Source: Parabacteroides sp. Marseille-P3160 (GTDB lineage: Bacteria; Bacteroidota; Bacteroidia; Bacteroidales; Tannerellaceae). From it: 64,000 nt of DNA. Each line of letters starts with the position of its first letter. Positions within the stretch are counted from its first letter, which is position 1. Shown here piece by piece: positions 35,108 through 43,626 of the stretch. The DNA lies in contig NZ_LT799418.1 of assembly GCF_900162725.1 (NCBI RefSeq), forward strand, positions 1,080,011 to 1,144,010, written 5' to 3'. Under the pieces are notes generated by a model. It did not search any database. It saw only the letters and a list, made by a program, of their open reading frames with translations, and was not told the DNA's origin. Made by a program: the position numbers and the translations under genes.

Positions 35108-36247
35108 ATGTCACAGAACAGAAGACAGTTTTTAAGTTCGTTTGCATTAGCAACATTAGGGGCAGGGTTTGCTTCGCAACCTACGATGCTTTCCGCTCAA
35201 AACGGGAAGAAATCCGTTTCTGCCGGGAGCAAGATTAAATTGACTTTTAAACCGTATGACTTACAGTTACGCCATGTGTTTACCATTTCCAACTTTTCGC
35301 GTACGACGACTCCGGTCATATTGACCCAGATCTCATACGACGGAGTGACCGGATACGGCGAGGCCTCCATGCCTCCTTATCTGGGAGAGACGCAGGCCTC
35401 GGTACTGGAGTTTCTGAAAAAGGTTAACCTGGAGCAATTCTCCAATCCTTTCGAATTGGACGACATCCTTACCTATGTAGATTCCATCGCTGAGAACAAT
35501 ACGGCAGCGAAAGCCTCCGTCGATATCGCTCTGCACGATCTGGTCGGCAAACTGATGGGAAAACCCTGGCATGCCATCTGGGGACTCAATAAAGAAAAAG
35601 CTCCCGCCACCACCTTCACCATCGGAATCGACACGGATGAGGTGGTCAAGCAGAAAACGCGCGAGGCCGCCCCTTATACGATCTTAAAGGTGAAATTAGG
35701 GCGCGACACGGATAAACAAATGATACAGGCCATCCGTTCGGTAACCGACAAACCGATTGCCGTGGATGCCAATCAGGGCTGGAAAGACAAGCATCAGGCA
35801 TTGGACATGATTTTCTGGCTGAAAGAGCAGGGAATCGTAATGGTGGAACAGCCGATGCCCAAGTATAATCTGGATGATGCTGCTTGGGTGACGGAGCAGA
35901 GTCCGCTGCCTATTTTTGCCGATGAATCCTTCCAGCGCCTTCCCGATGTCCTTCGTTTGAAAGGAGCTTTTACGGGAGTCAATATCAAGTTGATGAAATG
36001 TACCGGGCTGCGTGAAGCCTGGAAAATACTGACTGTTGCGCGGGCCGCCAACATGAAAGTGATGGTCGGTTGCATGACGGAAACCTCTTGCGCCATTTCC
36101 GCGGCAGCTCAGCTGTCCCCGGCAATCGATTGGGCGGACCTGGATGGAAACTTATTGATAAGCAATGATATTTTTTCCGGTGTTGAGGTCGTGAACGGTA
36201 AATTGACCCTAAATGATCGTCCGGGCATCGGAATCATTCCAAAATAA
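35108..36247 (+). CDS. L-Ala-D/L-Glu dipeptide epimerase (enolase superfamily) with Tat-like signal
   Basis: 379 residues of the muconate-lactonizing subgroup of the enolase superfamily. The catalytic lysines are in the KVK motif (194-196) and Lys294 (NIKLMKC). The metal ligands are Asp220 (AVDAN), Glu247 (VEQP) and Asp272 (ADES). It converts murein-derived L-Ala-D-Glu to L-Ala-L-Glu. The N-terminus NRRQFLSSFALATLGAGFA looks like a twin-arginine signal, so it is probably exported to the periplasm. It sits between the NlpC/P60 gene and a BadF-family kinase gene. Other dipeptides are possible substrates, but the context supports the murein role. Confidence 0.9.
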   Translation: MSQNRRQFLSSFALATLGAGFASQPTMLSAQNGKKSVSAGSKIKLTFKPYDLQLRHVFTISNFSRTTTPVILTQISYDGVTGYGEASMPPYLGETQASVLEFLKKVNLEQFSNPFELDDILTYVDSIAENNTAAKASVDIALHDLVGKLMGKPWHAIWGLNKEKAPATTFTIGIDTDEVVKQKTREAAPYTILKVKLGRDTDKQMIQAIRSVTDKPIAVDANQGWKDKHQALDMIFWLKEQGIVMVEQPMPKYNLDDAAWVTEQSPLPIFADESFQRLPDVLRLKGAFTGVNIKLMKCTGLREAWKILTVARAANMKVMVGCMTETSCAISAAAQLSPAIDWADLDGNLLISNDIFSGVEVVNGKLTLNDRPGIGIIPK

Positions 36248-36319
36248 TTGCAGGAATGTTTTTTTCTGACTATTTTTACCCCAATACTATTATATACTAT
36301 TATTAAGTAAGACAGAGAC

Positions 36320-37159
36320 GTGATAATATTAGCAGAAAGTGATTCAAGCCGTACTGAATGGTGTTTGATAGACGAAGAAGGCGTTCAGGAGCGTATCGTG
36401 ACAGATGGGATTAATCCATACTTCCAATCAAGGAAAGAGATCAGTCATATCATCCGTTTACAACTTCCCGTGGCTTTTTTCAAATCCAAGGCTTCCAGTA
36501 TTTATTATTATGGTGCCGGATGTTCCTCCGATGCCAAGAAGAATATTGTAAAGGCTTCGCTGGAATCCCAGTTGCGTACACCTTCTAACGTGGAGAGTGA
36601 TTTACTGGCTGCCGCCCGCGGATTGTTTAAGGATGAGGCCGGGATAGCCTGCATTATCGATACCGGTTCGAACTCCTGTTTTTATGACGGGACGGAAATA
36701 AAGATGAATGTTCCCCCGCTGGGTTATATTTTAGGAGATGAAGGAAGCGGCGCCGCATTGGGAAAAAGTTTCCTTTCGGATTGCCTGAAAGGAATCGCTC
36801 CCGAAGACTTGACGAAAGAATTCTATGTGAAGTATGGTATTGATCCGGATGATATCCTTGATTATATTTATACCAAGTCGTCTCCGAACAAAATGCTGTC
36901 GATCTTATCTCTTTTCTTGGCTGAACATTTGACGGATCCGTATGTTTCAAAGCTCATTGAGACAAATCAAATATCTTTCTTCGAGCGGAATATACTGCAA
37001 TATAATTATCGCAGTTATCCGGTGCGCTTTGTCGGTAAAATAGCCATGGTTTACGGCGCTTCCCTTCGTAAGGTAGCCCATAAGTATGGCATTCAGATCG
37101 ATGCGATCGAAGAAAACCCCGTCGATGGCCTGATCGAATACCACCGGAGGTCGGAGTAG
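36320..37159 (+). CDS. BadF/BadG-family kinase paralog with altered phosphate-1 motif (MurK-like)
   Basis: 279 residues, related along its full length to the MurK-type kinase at 58734. Shared blocks include YYGAGC, ESDLLAAARGL, TGSNSC and PLGYILGDEGSGAALG. The start codon is GTG at 36320, preceded by GACAGAG. The phosphate-1 loop, which binds ATP in this ASKHA fold, reads AESDSSRTEW where the paralog has ADGGSTKVDW. The Asp, both glycines, the Thr and the Lys are all replaced, and IGTGSNS reads IDTGSNS. Catalysis may be lost or altered; a sugar-sensing role is possible. It is the third gene after the NlpC/P60 and epimerase genes. Confidence 0.8.
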   Translation: MIILAESDSSRTEWCLIDEEGVQERIVTDGINPYFQSRKEISHIIRLQLPVAFFKSKASSIYYYGAGCSSDAKKNIVKASLESQLRTPSNVESDLLAAARGLFKDEAGIACIIDTGSNSCFYDGTEIKMNVPPLGYILGDEGSGAALGKSFLSDCLKGIAPEDLTKEFYVKYGIDPDDILDYIYTKSSPNKMLSILSLFLAEHLTDPYVSKLIETNQISFFERNILQYNYRSYPVRFVGKIAMVYGASLRKVAHKYGIQIDAIEENPVDGLIEYHRRSE

Positions 37160-37930
37160 CTTCTCCCTTCCTTCTCACTTATCTTATCGGCCAACATTGG
37201 TAATGATTTAATTTTTTACCGGACTATTTTCTTTTTAAAGTTTCGCAGAGTCTATTTTGTTTGAGCTTGCGAAAGTCTAACTGCATTGTTTCCGGATGGC
37301 TCCCATTTCGAATTATCCATTGTTTTGGAAGAAACATCTATTTATTTTTATCAAAAAGTCGAGTGGTTTTGTTAAAAAATACCCTTATGGCGTTAGAATA
37401 ATTTGTTTTTCTGATTTGTTTGCGTTTGTTCCTTAAGACGATTACTATTCTGTTTGAGTTAGTTATATTAGAGGGCGTTGAAACGTTCTTTTATAAAAAA
37501 AAGCAATAAAATATAAATATATATTCCTATTTTTATTCTTCTTTGATTTTATTTTGTATATTTTTGTCCTGAGTGTTGAATTTGTTAATCTGAATCGAAC
37601 CATGTTAACCTGTATGTTAGGTTTTCCAACTCTGATGAAATAACTATAAGTTTGATTATAAGCTATTTTTTAAGGCTGAATTGGTAAGAATAAGAACTCT
37701 CATCACAGAAACCATCAAATTCCTTGTTATGGCTAAATTGTAAAAAATATTAAAACAATGAATTTAATGCGTAATATCTCTTTTGTTATAAATAAATTGT
37801 TTATAATTGCAAAAGATTTCAAATAGAGCTGTTTCTGGATCATTATGATTCTATTACTTCTCATGCCATGTCAATATGGTACATTGTTGCTGATGGTTTG
37901 TGTGCTTTTTCTTAACTAAATTAAAATAAT
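37160..37930. other. AT-rich spacer upstream of the susC relic
   Basis: 771 bp without a supported coding region. It contains a -7-like TATTTTTG (37559-37566) and the sequence GTTAACCTGTA (37604-37614), which recurs in the leader of the second susC gene. It probably includes the promoter and leader of the first SusC/SusD pair. Confidence 0.5.
37559..37566 (+). promoter_or_regulatory. -7-like box upstream of the first susC
   Basis: TATTTTTG fits TAnnTTTG, but the surrounding sequence is T-rich, so chance matches are likely. No good -33 partner. Confidence 0.25.
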
Positions 37931-38181
37931 ATGAATTCATTTAAGACACTCCTTAATGTGCTATCAATAGGACTTTTGTCCTTGGCTACGCCGTGTATGA
38001 AAATTCTCGCCGGCCCGATCGGGCTAGGCAATCCTCTTGAAGTTCAACAAACGAGAAAAGTTGAAGAGACAGTAACAGCTAAAACAGCGAACCCTTAATT
38101 GGAGTCAGTGTGACTGTAAAAGGAACGGCTACCGAAATAGTAACAGATATGGACAGAAGGTATGCAGAACTGGAAAAATAA
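37931..38181 (+). pseudogene. Decayed susC 5' fragment
   Basis: An ATG at 37931 opens a 55-codon frame with a signal-peptide-like start (LLNVLSIGLLSLATPC) that stops at 38098. In another frame the sequence continues from about 38081 as NSEPLIGVSVTVKGTATE and VTDMDRRY, the carboxypeptidase-regulatory-like domain of SusC proteins, until TAA at 38179-38181. A one-base deletion in the A-run at 38081-38084 would explain the break. The rest of the receptor is missing, and an intact susC begins 139 bp downstream. Confidence 0.75.
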
Positions 38182-38252
38182 AACGAATCATCTAATTAAA
38201 AACAGAAAAGGCCTATGGAATACCTACATGTTGAGCTTTGTATCCCCCCAAT

Positions 38253-38278
38253 CGGAAAGCGGATCATTTCCGCGGAAA
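38253..38278. promoter_or_regulatory. Three-part alternating stem before the first susC
   Basis: CGGAAA (38253-38258), TTTCCG (38267-38272) and CGGAAA (38273-38278) allow two mutually exclusive pairings of the middle arm. One is a hairpin with an 8-base loop, the other the 12-bp palindrome TTTCCGCGGAAA. It lies 42 bases before the susC start. A regulatory role is inference. Confidence 0.35.
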
Positions 38279-38320
38279 GTAAGTTTACTCATATGTTTAA
38301 AAAAATTAATAACTCGATCA

Positions 38321-41300
38321 ATGAATGAAAATCAAAAAAGTTGGAAGACTTGCCGCAGCAAATATCTCATTGCTGCGGCAATCGGCGCACTGTTCGTGGG
38401 CAGTGGCGACATAATGGCCAGCCAAACGATGTCAGGCAGTTCTCACACAGTATTGGAGCAACAGCAAGTAAAAAGAATCTCGGGAAAAGTGGTGGACGCA
38501 AGCGGAGAGCCTGTTATTGGTGCGAGCGTATTGGTAAAAGGTACCAGCACAGGCACCATGACGGATGTGAACGGTTCATTCATACTGAACGCACAATCCG
38601 GCAACACACTGGTCGTCTCGTTCGTGGGATATACCACCCAAGAAGTGAAAGTAGATATTGCAAACACTTATGTTGTGACCTTGCGAGAAGATGCTCAGGC
38701 ATTAAGCGAAGTGGTAGTCACGGCAATGGGTATCAAGAAAGACAGGAAAGCTTTGGGATATGCCGTGCAAGATGTGAAAGCAGAGGAACTGATGAAGAAC
38801 AAGAATGTCAATATCATCAACTCTCTTTCCGGTAAGATCGCCGGTGTGAATGTGACTCAATCATCAGGAGCCGCCGGTAGCGGTTCGCAGATTATTCTTC
38901 GTGGTGGAACTTCTGCCAGCGAAGGCCGCGACAACCAGCCTTTGTTTGTGGTGGACGGGGTTATTTATGACAACTCTTCCACTGTCGTCGGAAACTCCGC
39001 TTTTGATGGCGCCGGCGCGTCTTCTTCAATCACGTCCAACCGTGTAATGGATATCAACCCGGAAGATGTCGAGAGCATGTCGGTACTGAAAGGTCCTGCG
39101 GCTGCCGCGCTTTACGGTTCCCGTGCTTCTGCCGGTGTGATATTGGTTACCACGAAGAAAGGTAAAGAAGGTGCCGTAGAAGTGAATTTATCTACCAAGT
39201 ACATTTCTTCTTGGGCAAAATCATTACCTGAGGTGCAAACCAAGTACAAGAGAGGTTTTATGGAAGACCAATACGATAGCAATGGTAATTACACAGGTAC
39301 ATCCTTCAATGACTTCTCCTATAATTCATGGGGGACAAAGATGACCACAAGCGACCTTATTTATGACAATATCGATAATTTCTATCAAGGAAGCGGCATT
39401 CTGGATACGAACCTGAGCGTATCGGGGGGTACACAGAACAGCAGCTTCTATTTATCCGGTTCTTTCTATGATCAGGATGGTATCATACCGACTACGGGCT
39501 ATACCAAAACCACTTTACGCTTCAATGGTGAGCAGAAATACAAAATTTTCACTTTTGGGGCAAACGCCGCTTATTCACAGGCTCGTACGCAAAAGACGCT
39601 GACTTCGGCCGCCCTTTATAATTCACAGGGTACGGGCGCTCTTTATGCTGTGAACAATTGGTCGCCGAGCGATGACATGACTCATTATTTGAATGAAGAC
39701 GGCACGCGTTACCGTATGTTCGGCGATCGCCTTGAGCCCTCCGCCGAGCGTGAGAATCCTTACTGGATTTTAAACAAGAATAAACTTTATGACGCTACGG
39801 AACGCTTCACCGGTACCTTTAATGTAAAGGCAGACCTCACGAAGTGGTGGTGGATAGCCTATCGTATGGGCGTTGACTCTTATACGACCGACAACGCCAC
39901 CCGTATTGCCGCCAATGGAGCGATTAAGGAGGTTTGGAAAAACGGTATGATGAGCGATAATACGCTGCGCTTCCAATACCTTTCTACCAACTTGATGACG
40001 AACTTCAATCAGAAATTCGGTGATTTTGACCTCAATTTGATGTTGGGCACATCTACCGACTATACAAAGACGAATACGGATTATAAGATGGCGTGGAATT
40101 TCCAAGTGCCGAATTTCTATTCGACCGATAATGTGAAAAGTACCGACCGCAACTTTAAGTCAATACTTTCCAGGAAACGTTTGGTCGGTGTATTTGGTGA
40201 GTTCCGTGCAGACTGGAAGAATACGGTATTTTTTACGGTGACCGGACGTAATGACTGGACTTCCACTCTTCCATTGGCCGACCGTTCTTACTTCTATCCG
40301 TCTTTCAGTGGTAGCGTTGTGTTCACCGAATTTTTACCTAAAATGGACTGGTTGAACTTTGGTAAGATACGTGCATCCTATGCAAGGGTAGGTAAGGATA
40401 CCGGCGCTTATGAAACCAACACAAGCTTATGGCCTGTGGGAACTTACATTGGCGACAAGGTAGGCGTGGGTAACACCTGGACACGTGGTAATCCTTATTT
40501 GAAGCCGGAAATAACCAAGTCCACCGAGATCGGTTTGGAAATGCGTTTCTTCGATAATCGTTTGAATTTGGACTATGCTTACTATACCAATGATTCATAT
40601 AACCAGATCCTTTCTCCGCGCGGTCCGCAATCTACCGGTTATATTTTTACTTCCATCAATGCAGGTAATGTATATAACAAGGGTATGGAACTCTCTATTA
40701 GCGGTACGCCTGTTAAAAACAAAAACTTAATATGGGAAACAGGCATCAATATCGCCGGTAACCGCGGTACGATGGACGGACTTCCCGAAGGTATGGACGT
40801 AATGTATGTAACCGATGTCCAGTTTGGTAACGCAAAGGCCGCTTCTTTCTCGGGCGGTGACTTCATGGCCATTGCCGGTACAAAATGGACCCGTACGGAT
40901 GATGGTAAAATCATCCTTGACAAGAATGGTATGCCTACTTCCGACAAAAACACTTATCAGATAGGTAACCGTGAATCCAAGTTTACCGGTGGCTGGAACA
41001 ATACATTGACCTATAAGAGTTGGACATTGAATGTGTTATGGGAATTTCGTAAGGGTGGTCATGTTTACAATGGCACGAAGTATGATATGACCAACGCCGG
41101 TACCAGCAAGTTCTCAGGCGATGTGCGCGACCATCTTGTAATCAATGGTGTAGAGAAGGTTGGCGATGAATATGTAGATCGTTCTTATGAGTGGAATGCC
41201 GACCAGACGTATGTATTCAACGGTGTAACCATGAGCGGCGCCAATATTATAAAGAATTATTATACAAGCTATTACACTCTTGAAAGCGCCAACTATATGA

Positions 41301-41560
41301 CGGATGTCAATGCTCTCCGTTTGCGTACTGTCTCCCTGTCGTATGATGTACCTAAAGTGCTCCTGAACAAATTGAAGGTTATCAAGCGTGCCGTGTTTAA
41401 TGTTTCGGCGAACAATGTGTTGCTCTTTACGAACTATGATGGCGATCCTGAAGTAGCTGCAGCCGGCTCCGGACGTGGCGGTTCTTCTTCAGTAGGTTTC
41501 GATTACCATGGTGTTCCGTCTACTTCAAGTATGGCATTGGGCCTTAACTTGACATTCTAA
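38321..41560 (+). CDS. SusC-family TonB-dependent receptor (pair 1)
   Basis: 1079 residues. It forms the outer-membrane pore that imports glycans or glycopeptides with the SusD lipoprotein, powered by TonB. After a signal peptide (about 1-35) comes the carboxypeptidase-D-regulatory-like domain (ISGKVVDASGEPVIGASVLVKG, about 52-125). Then follow the plug (about 150-260, SEVVVTAMGIKKD to GPAAAALYGSRA) and the beta-barrel, ending in LNLTF with a terminal Phe. The frame is open for 53 more codons upstream, but those overlap the susC relic. The ATG at 38321 (MNENQKSWK) begins a normal signal sequence. It is followed 31 bp later by its SusD. The ligand is unknown. Confidence 0.93.
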   Translation: MNENQKSWKTCRSKYLIAAAIGALFVGSGDIMASQTMSGSSHTVLEQQQVKRISGKVVDASGEPVIGASVLVKGTSTGTMTDVNGSFILNAQSGNTLVVSFVGYTTQEVKVDIANTYVVTLREDAQALSEVVVTAMGIKKDRKALGYAVQDVKAEELMKNKNVNIINSLSGKIAGVNVTQSSGAAGSGSQIILRGGTSASEGRDNQPLFVVDGVIYDNSSTVVGNSAFDGAGASSSITSNRVMDINPEDVESMSVLKGPAAAALYGSRASAGVILVTTKKGKEGAVEVNLSTKYISSWAKSLPEVQTKYKRGFMEDQYDSNGNYTGTSFNDFSYNSWGTKMTTSDLIYDNIDNFYQGSGILDTNLSVSGGTQNSSFYLSGSFYDQDGIIPTTGYTKTTLRFNGEQKYKIFTFGANAAYSQARTQKTLTSAALYNSQGTGALYAVNNWSPSDDMTHYLNEDGTRYRMFGDRLEPSAERENPYWILNKNKLYDATERFTGTFNVKADLTKWWWIAYRMGVDSYTTDNATRIAANGAIKEVWKNGMMSDNTLRFQYLSTNLMTNFNQKFGDFDLNLMLGTSTDYTKTNTDYKMAWNFQVPNFYSTDNVKSTDRNFKSILSRKRLVGVFGEFRADWKNTVFFTVTGRNDWTSTLPLADRSYFYPSFSGSVVFTEFLPKMDWLNFGKIRASYARVGKDTGAYETNTSLWPVGTYIGDKVGVGNTWTRGNPYLKPEITKSTEIGLEMRFFDNRLNLDYAYYTNDSYNQILSPRGPQSTGYIFTSINAGNVYNKGMELSISGTPVKNKNLIWETGINIAGNRGTMDGLPEGMDVMYVTDVQFGNAKAASFSGGDFMAIAGTKWTRTDDGKIILDKNGMPTSDKNTYQIGNRESKFTGGWNNTLTYKSWTLNVLWEFRKGGHVYNGTKYDMTNAGTSKFSGDVRDHLVINGVEKVGDEYVDRSYEWNADQTYVFNGVTMSGANIIKNYYTSYYTLESANYMTDVNALRLRTVSLSYDVPKVLLNKLKVIKRAVFNVSANNVLLFTNYDGDPEVAAAGSGRGGSSSVGFDYHGVPSTSSMALGLNLTF

Positions 41561-41591
41561 TTTTATTGTAGAATAACTAAAATCCAAATTT

Positions 41592-43433
41592 ATGAAAGTA
41601 GTTAAATCAATTATATTAAGTTTTGCCGGTTTAGTTTCTTTCGCGTCTTGTACGGATTGGCTCGACATCAATGTCGATCCCAATACCCCGACGGCGGAAA
41701 GCGCGACAATAGAGACTCGGTTGGCGCATATCGAATTTTATATGAACAGCGCTTACCAGTTTGCCGGTATGCGCAGCTACATGGCAATGGGCGATATGAC
41801 AATGAATAGCCGCACCAGTACTTATGGCGGCATGTCGCAGTGGCTTCCGGTAAATGCTATCAACACTACCCCGTATCAATGGTTCTTGGTCGGTGCTGGT
41901 CCCAATCTCCAAGATTTGTACGACAAAGCCATGGCGCAAGGCGCTTATCACTACGCCGGCGCTTCCCGCTTGATCCATGCCTATGGCTATATGTTAATGA
42001 CCGACCTCTATGGTGAAATGCCTTATACCGAGGGCTTGGGCAAAGAAGCTCTTCCCAAGTATGATAATGGGAAAACCATTTTCTTAGGTTGCCTGAACGA
42101 AATAGACGAGGCTATCGAACTTTTCCAGAAAACACAGGAAACATCTGTATCGGCTCTTTCGGTGGGTGATTCCTGGAATAACGGTGATGTCAACAAATGG
42201 CTGAAGATGGCCTATCTTTTCAAAGCCCGCTGGATCAATCACCTGAGTAAAAAAGGAGCAGGCAGCTATAAGGAAGGGAAGTGGGATGCCAATGAAATCC
42301 TGGCTTGTTTGGCCAAAGCTCATGCTGGTATCGACGACAATACTGTATACAACCACACGGATGACAATGGTCCTACGCACGATGTTCTGAATTGGGATGA
42401 GCCGGTTGACTACGCTCCTTTATTTTCTGTCCTGGGTATGAATTCCAATTATTTTGTAACCCGGATGTTGGTTGATAACTTTACCAATTTTGCAAATTCC
42501 GGCGTAGAAGACCCTCGTGCCGACAAGGTGATTCCTTGGGCTTATTCTGAGCAAGGTGCCGGTTCTCCCGCAGGTTTGAAATGGAACGGTAACTGGCGCC
42601 GCTCTGCCGGAATTGATATGAACACATTGATCCGTTTGGAGAAAGCTCCTTATGCCTCTTCTTTTTCTGACGCAAACGGTTGGTACATTGATCCGGCAGC
42701 CGGTGCCGAACGTCTGGGTGATACCATTTACGTCCACATGAAGAGCAGTGCCAAGGGTTACTTCAGCAATAAGGACTTATTGGCCCGCCAACTTGCTTCG
42801 GACGACCGTTCGGCTACTTCCGGAGGCTTCTATATCCGTCCTTCTTCTCCGACTTATATCGCTACCTATCATGAGGCTTGTTTCATCAAGGCCGAAGTCT
42901 TGTTCAAGCAAGGTAATTCTGCCGAGGCTTTCGAGGCTTACAAAGAGGGCATCAAGGCGAATATCCAAGCCATGAACCTGAAACTGAATACTTGGTGTTC
43001 AGAAGATGACGGTCTGAAAAAATGTCCTTCTTTCACTCCGATGGAACAGGCGGATATTGACAACTATCTTGCTAACGGAATCGGTACAGCCGCTAATCTT
43101 ACTTTGGCAAAGATTATGACCCAGAAGAGAATGGCGATGTTATTTTCCGTTGAAATCTTCAATGATATGCGTCGTTATGATTACAGGGAGGATGTATTCT
43201 TGAATTGGCATATTCCGGCTGAGTATTACGTAAATGTCGATGCCCAGAAGGCGATACCTCTTGGCAAGCATTTCCGCCGCTGGCGTCAATGCTCTCATGA
43301 GACCAACTACAATAAAGACAATCTGCAGGCTATCGGTTATGAAGTTCCGGGCGCTAATATGGAAAACGGAACACTTTGGAACCTGGATGACGCGGTCTGG
43401 TCGGTTAATGTATGGTGGGATACGGCGGAATAA
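41592..43433 (+). CDS. SusD/RagB-type nutrient-binding lipoprotein (pair 1)
   Basis: 613 residues. The lipoprotein signal ends VSFASC (Cys20), followed by TDWLDINVDPNTPT. That start is typical of the SusD-like family 2 (SusD and RagB outer membrane lipoprotein) that often partners with SusC proteins carrying the SEVVVTAMGI-type plug start. It is mostly alpha-helical with TPR-like repeats. It would bind the substrate at the cell surface and act as a lid over the SusC pore. No enzyme gene follows directly. A palindromic repeat starts within 10 bp of the stop. Confidence 0.92.
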   Translation: MKVVKSIILSFAGLVSFASCTDWLDINVDPNTPTAESATIETRLAHIEFYMNSAYQFAGMRSYMAMGDMTMNSRTSTYGGMSQWLPVNAINTTPYQWFLVGAGPNLQDLYDKAMAQGAYHYAGASRLIHAYGYMLMTDLYGEMPYTEGLGKEALPKYDNGKTIFLGCLNEIDEAIELFQKTQETSVSALSVGDSWNNGDVNKWLKMAYLFKARWINHLSKKGAGSYKEGKWDANEILACLAKAHAGIDDNTVYNHTDDNGPTHDVLNWDEPVDYAPLFSVLGMNSNYFVTRMLVDNFTNFANSGVEDPRADKVIPWAYSEQGAGSPAGLKWNGNWRRSAGIDMNTLIRLEKAPYASSFSDANGWYIDPAAGAERLGDTIYVHMKSSAKGYFSNKDLLARQLASDDRSATSGGFYIRPSSPTYIATYHEACFIKAEVLFKQGNSAEAFEAYKEGIKANIQAMNLKLNTWCSEDDGLKKCPSFTPMEQADIDNYLANGIGTAANLTLAKIMTQKRMAMLFSVEIFNDMRRYDYREDVFLNWHIPAEYYVNVDAQKAIPLGKHFRRWRQCSHETNYNKDNLQAIGYEVPGANMENGTLWNLDDAVWSVNVWWDTAE

Positions 43434-43440
43434 GAACTTA

Positions 43441-43626
43441 TAAAAGAGAGGGAAGTCCTGTGGAAAATCATGAGTCTGTCTAGAAAGCACTGTGCCGCTT
43501 TGAAAATCCAGTGCACTCGATAAATTGATCCAGTGCACTCATTTATGAAATCCAGTATACTGAATTATAAAATTCAGTGCACTGGATTTTTCAGTACATG
43601 TCACTTTTGACATACCCTCTCTTTTA
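43441..43626. repeat. Palindromic repeat element, divergent copy 3
   Basis: Four palindromes, AGTGCACT, AGTGCACT, AGTATACT and AGTGCACT, start at 43510, 43532, 43554 and 43576, exactly 22 bp apart as in the other two copies. The last unit runs into GGATTTTT. Its outer ends differ from the other copies: TAAAAGAGAGGG (43441-43452) is inverted at 43615-43626. It also has a TGTCA/TGACA hairpin at 43599-43612. It lies directly after the susD stop, in the same orientation relative to its upstream gene as copy 1. Confidence 0.75.

Noticed and set aside
38162..38320. Longer susC 1 start
   Set aside because: The extra 53 codons lie in the susC relic and its spacer and do not look like a signal peptide.
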